From Caryophanales bacterium (GTDB lineage: Bacteria; Bacillota_I; Bacilli_A; RFN20; CAG-826): a stretch of 15,739 nucleotides of DNA. The notes beneath the pieces are model-generated. The model did no database searches, was not told where the DNA came from, and worked only from the letters and a program-made list of their open reading frames with translations. Of this stretch, positions 14,208-15,739 are shown piece after piece; within the stretch, counting starts at the first letter, position 1, and every line of letters begins with the position of its first letter. Location: contig JALEUF010000039.1 in NCBI GenBank assembly GCA_022781015.1, forward strand, positions 1 to 15,739. Direction: 5' to 3'. The position numbers and the translations under genes were made by a program.

Positions 14208-14249
14208 ATCTAATCATGTACTTGGTTAGATTTTCTTTTTATCTAATCA
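14208..14249 (+). repeat. Direct repeat ATCTAATCA x2 plus an inverted copy in the left end
   Basis: ATCTAATCA occurs at 14208-14216 and 14241-14249, 33 bp apart, about three helical turns. TTAGAT (14226-14231) is an inverted copy of the same core and pairs with ATCTAA (14241-14246). The cluster lies directly upstream of the -10 box of the RNA gene, so it may bind the recombinase or a repressor. Confidence 0.5.
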
Positions 14250-14250
14250 G

Positions 14251-14256
14251 TATAAT
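14251..14256 (+). promoter_or_regulatory. -10 box for the bridge RNA / transposase transcript
   Basis: A perfect TATAAT, placing the RNA start near 14262-14264, right at the first predicted stem. No good -35 sits at 17 nt. Confidence 0.5.
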
Positions 14257-14261
14257 CAATA

Positions 14262-14420
14262 TATGCCGTTATCCTGCTTAATTATATTACAGCTTTGACT
14301 GTCAGACTTCATACTCAGGCATACGGCTTTTCTTTTAATCGCTAATAGGTTGATTAACGCTTTGACGTTCCGGTAACAGATGATTCGAAAAGACAAGCTG
14401 ATATGGTTTAAACGGCAAGA
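14262..14420 (+). ncRNA. Predicted bridge RNA of the IS110 element
   Basis: Two modules can be drawn by hand. Module A (target loop): GCCGT (14265-14269) pairs with ACGGC (14323-14327) and CCTG (14273-14276) with CAGG (14316-14319). Then comes a large internal loop, then hairpin ACAG-CTTTGA-CTGT (14289-14302). Module B (donor loop): CTTTTAATC (14332-14340) pairs with GATT-cg-AAAAG (14382-14392). An internal loop and hairpin AACG-CTTTGA-CGTT (14356-14369) follow. The two terminal hairpins have different stems but the same hexaloop. Internal-loop strands match the flanks and ends: AATTAT 14280-14285 equals 14177-14182; CTTCATAC 14307-14314 is complementary to 15732-15739; TAATAG 14343-14348 equals 15724-15729; AACAGAT 14375-14381 is complementary to 14187-14193. 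The 3' end is a guess. Confidence 0.65.
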
Positions 14421-14432
14421 AAGGAAGGTCAT

Positions 14433-15644
14433 ATGGACTTTTATGTTGGAATCGATGTTAGTAAGTTCAAACACACGATTGCTATCATCGGTGAAGATGG
14501 AGAAATTAGAAAGAAAAGCTTCGATATTTCTAATTCTCGAGAAGGGTTTGATTCGCTCTTGAATGAATTAGGCCTGCTCGGCCAAAAAGAGCAAATAAAA
14601 ATAGGGATGGAGGCCACAGGACACTATATGAATTGTCTTGTGAGATGTCTTAACTCTAATGGATATCAAGTCCAGATTTATAACCCAAGTCTGATCTCCA
14701 GGTTTCGCGACAGTGAATCAGTTAACTTGGCTAAGACGGACAGTCTTGATGCGATGCTTATTGCTAAATACGCCGCAACTCATCCATTTACTTCATCCCC
14801 GCAGATATCTTACCTTATTGGAGAGATTCGTAAAATCACAAGAGCTAAATATTTCTTGTTTGGAGATAGAACCGCTTGTTATAACCATCTATTGAGATAT
14901 TTAGATGAAATATTCCCGGAGTTTGTCCCTTTCTTTAAGAAAAACGAGGATGGAACAAGAAAAAATATGGGGAGGAACCTGTTTGATTCACCCACAATTA
15001 GATTTCTTTTAAGTGAGTATACATCCGCTTCTAAAATGGCAAAGATGAGGATTGAAACAGGCGAAACTCTTAGAAGAATGTCGAAAGGGGCAATCAGCTT
15101 TAATAGATTTAATCAACTTAGAGAACTCGCCAAAAGGTCGATTGGCTATTCTACTGAAGTCGATGAACAAATTGTTAGAAACCTCATTGATCAAGTAAGA
15201 ATGATTGACGAAGAAATTGATAATCTAAACGAGATGCTAAGTCCTTTGATGGATGAACTGAATTCGCCTCTCCTTTCTATTCCTGGCATAGGTGTTAACT
15301 TAGCCGCGATGATTATTGGCGAAATAGGTGACATCAATAGATTTTCCAATCCCGAAAAGCTAATCAAGTTCGCTGGTCTAGATGTGAAAATATATCAATC
15401 TGGCACAATTAATCATAAGGGAAGAATTAGAAAAAGAGGTTCGCCTATATTGAGATACGCTCTTTCGTTAAGTGTTCAAAAACTAAGAATTCATTCTCCG
15501 GTTTTCTCGGAATACTACTACTCCAAAATCAAACAAGGCAAGGCAACAAATGTCGCGATAATTGCCACAACAAGAAAACTAATTCGCGTCATATGGAAAA
15601 TGATGATGACAAACCAAGTTTTCGAAAACGTTAAAAGAGATTAA
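14433..15644 (+). CDS. IS110-family DEDD transposase/recombinase
   Basis: The recombinase cuts and rejoins DNA at sites chosen by the element's bridge RNA. The N-terminal RuvC-like DEDD domain has Asp8 (VGIDVSK), Glu60 (IGMEATGHY), Asp103 and Asp106 (AKTDSLDAMLIAKYA), at nearly the spacing of characterised members. A helical, coiled-coil-like middle follows (about 240-280, EVDEQIVRNLIDQVRMIDEEI). The C-terminal Transposase_20 domain starts with a helix-hairpin-helix, SIPGIGVNLAAMIIGEIGDI (282-301). It contains FAGLDVKIYQSGT and RKRGSPILRYAL, with the probable catalytic Ser337. All key residues are present and the frame is open, so the protein could be active. AAGGAAGG lies 4-7 nt before the chosen ATG. 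At 403 residues it is within the normal family range. It shares its transcript with the RNA upstream. Confidence 0.95.
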   Translation: MDFYVGIDVSKFKHTIAIIGEDGEIRKKSFDISNSREGFDSLLNELGLLGQKEQIKIGMEATGHYMNCLVRCLNSNGYQVQIYNPSLISRFRDSESVNLAKTDSLDAMLIAKYAATHPFTSSPQISYLIGEIRKITRAKYFLFGDRTACYNHLLRYLDEIFPEFVPFFKKNEDGTRKNMGRNLFDSPTIRFLLSEYTSASKMAKMRIETGETLRRMSKGAISFNRFNQLRELAKRSIGYSTEVDEQIVRNLIDQVRMIDEEIDNLNEMLSPLMDELNSPLLSIPGIGVNLAAMIIGEIGDINRFSNPEKLIKFAGLDVKIYQSGTINHKGRIRKRGSPILRYALSLSVQKLRIHSPVFSEYYYSKIKQGKATNVAIIATTRKLIRVIWKMMMTNQVFENVKRD

Positions 15645-15669
15645 TTGAAGCTAAATATCTCTGTTTTTT

Positions 15670-15695
15670 AAAAGCAAAGCTTTTGCTTCTTTTTG
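15670..15695 (+). terminator. Terminator after the transposase gene
   Basis: AAGCAAA (15672-15678) pairs with TTTGCTT (15682-15688), followed by CTTTTTG. It is within the element, 28 bp past the stop codon. The loop is only 3 nt, so the end pairs may open. Confidence 0.65.
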
Positions 15696-15702
15696 TCGTA
15701 CC

Positions 15703-15722
15703 TTTTTATAAATTTTTATAAG
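15703..15722 (+). repeat. Tandem 10-bp repeat at the right end
   Basis: TTTTTATAAA (15703-15712) is followed directly by TTTTTATAAG (15713-15722), immediately before the predicted end sequence TAATAG. It may be a recombinase contact or, in the circular form, an AT-rich upstream promoter element. Confidence 0.5.
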
Positions 15723-15739
15723 ATAATAGTTGTATGAAG

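Larger units (their letters stand above)
14187..15735 (+). mobile_element. IS110-family insertion sequence (IS110 group, about 1.55 kb)
   Basis: The element holds one DEDD transposase gene with about 245 bp of structured non-coding DNA before it and about 90 bp after it. It has no terminal inverted repeats. This layout is that of the IS110 group, whose bridge RNA lies upstream of the recombinase, and not that of IS1111, whose RNA lies downstream. The ends were placed by matches between the predicted RNA loops and the DNA: left end at ATCTGTT (14187-14193), right end just after TAATAG (15724-15729). TAT occurs at both junctions (14186-14188 and 15733-15735), so the crossover core is probably AT or TA within it. 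Boundaries are predictions, good to a few bases. Confidence 0.7.

Noticed and set aside
14256..14474. Minus-strand open reading frame of 72 codons across the IS left end
   Set aside because: It is antisense to the predicted RNA and to the start of the transposase gene, with no start signal of its own.
14433..15644. IS1111-type element with the RNA downstream of the transposase
   Set aside because: There are no terminal inverted repeats, and the 3' non-coding part is only about 90 bp, mostly a terminator and a tandem repeat. The structured region is upstream.
1..15739. CRISPR array or defence island
   Set aside because: No regularly spaced repeats, cas genes or known defence genes are present; apart from the IS element the content is housekeeping.

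Overview
The window is an AT-rich chromosomal segment from a low-GC Gram-positive (Firmicutes, Bacilli-like) bacterium. The evidence is an intact Spx with its CxxC pair, an RNase J with the J1-type metal site, a PgcA-type phosphoglucomutase, a YjbK-like CYTH protein and a Bacilli-type long peptide deformylase. UGA is a stop (the tetR-like and spx genes both end in TGA), so this is not a Mycoplasma-type code. The genus cannot be named from the sequence alone.

Layout. 1-2300: a TetR-family regulator faces a one-chain iron-sulfur L-serine dehydratase, followed by a MutT-like Nudix hydrolase. 2300-3050: a decayed small gene with a frameshift, a long imperfect hairpin and a tRNA-Ser(GGA) with its own promoter and terminator. 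3059-7534: an RluA-family pseudouridine synthase and a phosphoglucomutase run rightward. They meet a leftward pair, trpS and a Cof-type HAD phosphatase, and the mutase terminator lies inside the HAD gene. 7535-7884: a gap with a candidate small RNA of about 70 nt and hairpins next to the spx promoter. 7885-8968: spx and a polytopic membrane protein. 9023-12244: a YjbK-like CYTH protein and a membrane-anchored EIIB-like protein diverge from one symmetric promoter; leftward rnjA and maf follow. 12390-14137: an unknown lipoprotein and def, both leftward. 14187-15735: a complete-looking IS110-family element inserted about 50 bp upstream of the def start codon.

Most genes are housekeeping: RNA maturation and decay (rlu, rnjA, tRNA-Ser), translation (trpS, def), sugar-phosphate metabolism, nucleotide-pool cleaning (Nudix, Maf) and thiol-stress control (spx). 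Four of them (Nudix, rlu, spx, def) have a TATAAT box only 9-10 nt before the ATG and no Shine-Dalgarno sequence, so they are probably leaderless. Other genes in the same window have good Shine-Dalgarno sites.

The most notable system is the IS110 element. Its 5' non-coding region folds on paper into two stem-internal-loop-hairpin modules capped by the same hexaloop, CUUUGA. Each of the four internal-loop strands has a 6-8 nt match to the expected DNA: left flank, right flank, right end and left end. All four follow the strand logic of a bridge RNA (target and donor loops). This suggests a specific bridge RNA, predicts the element ends with a shared TAT at both junctions, and predicts the bases just beyond the window.
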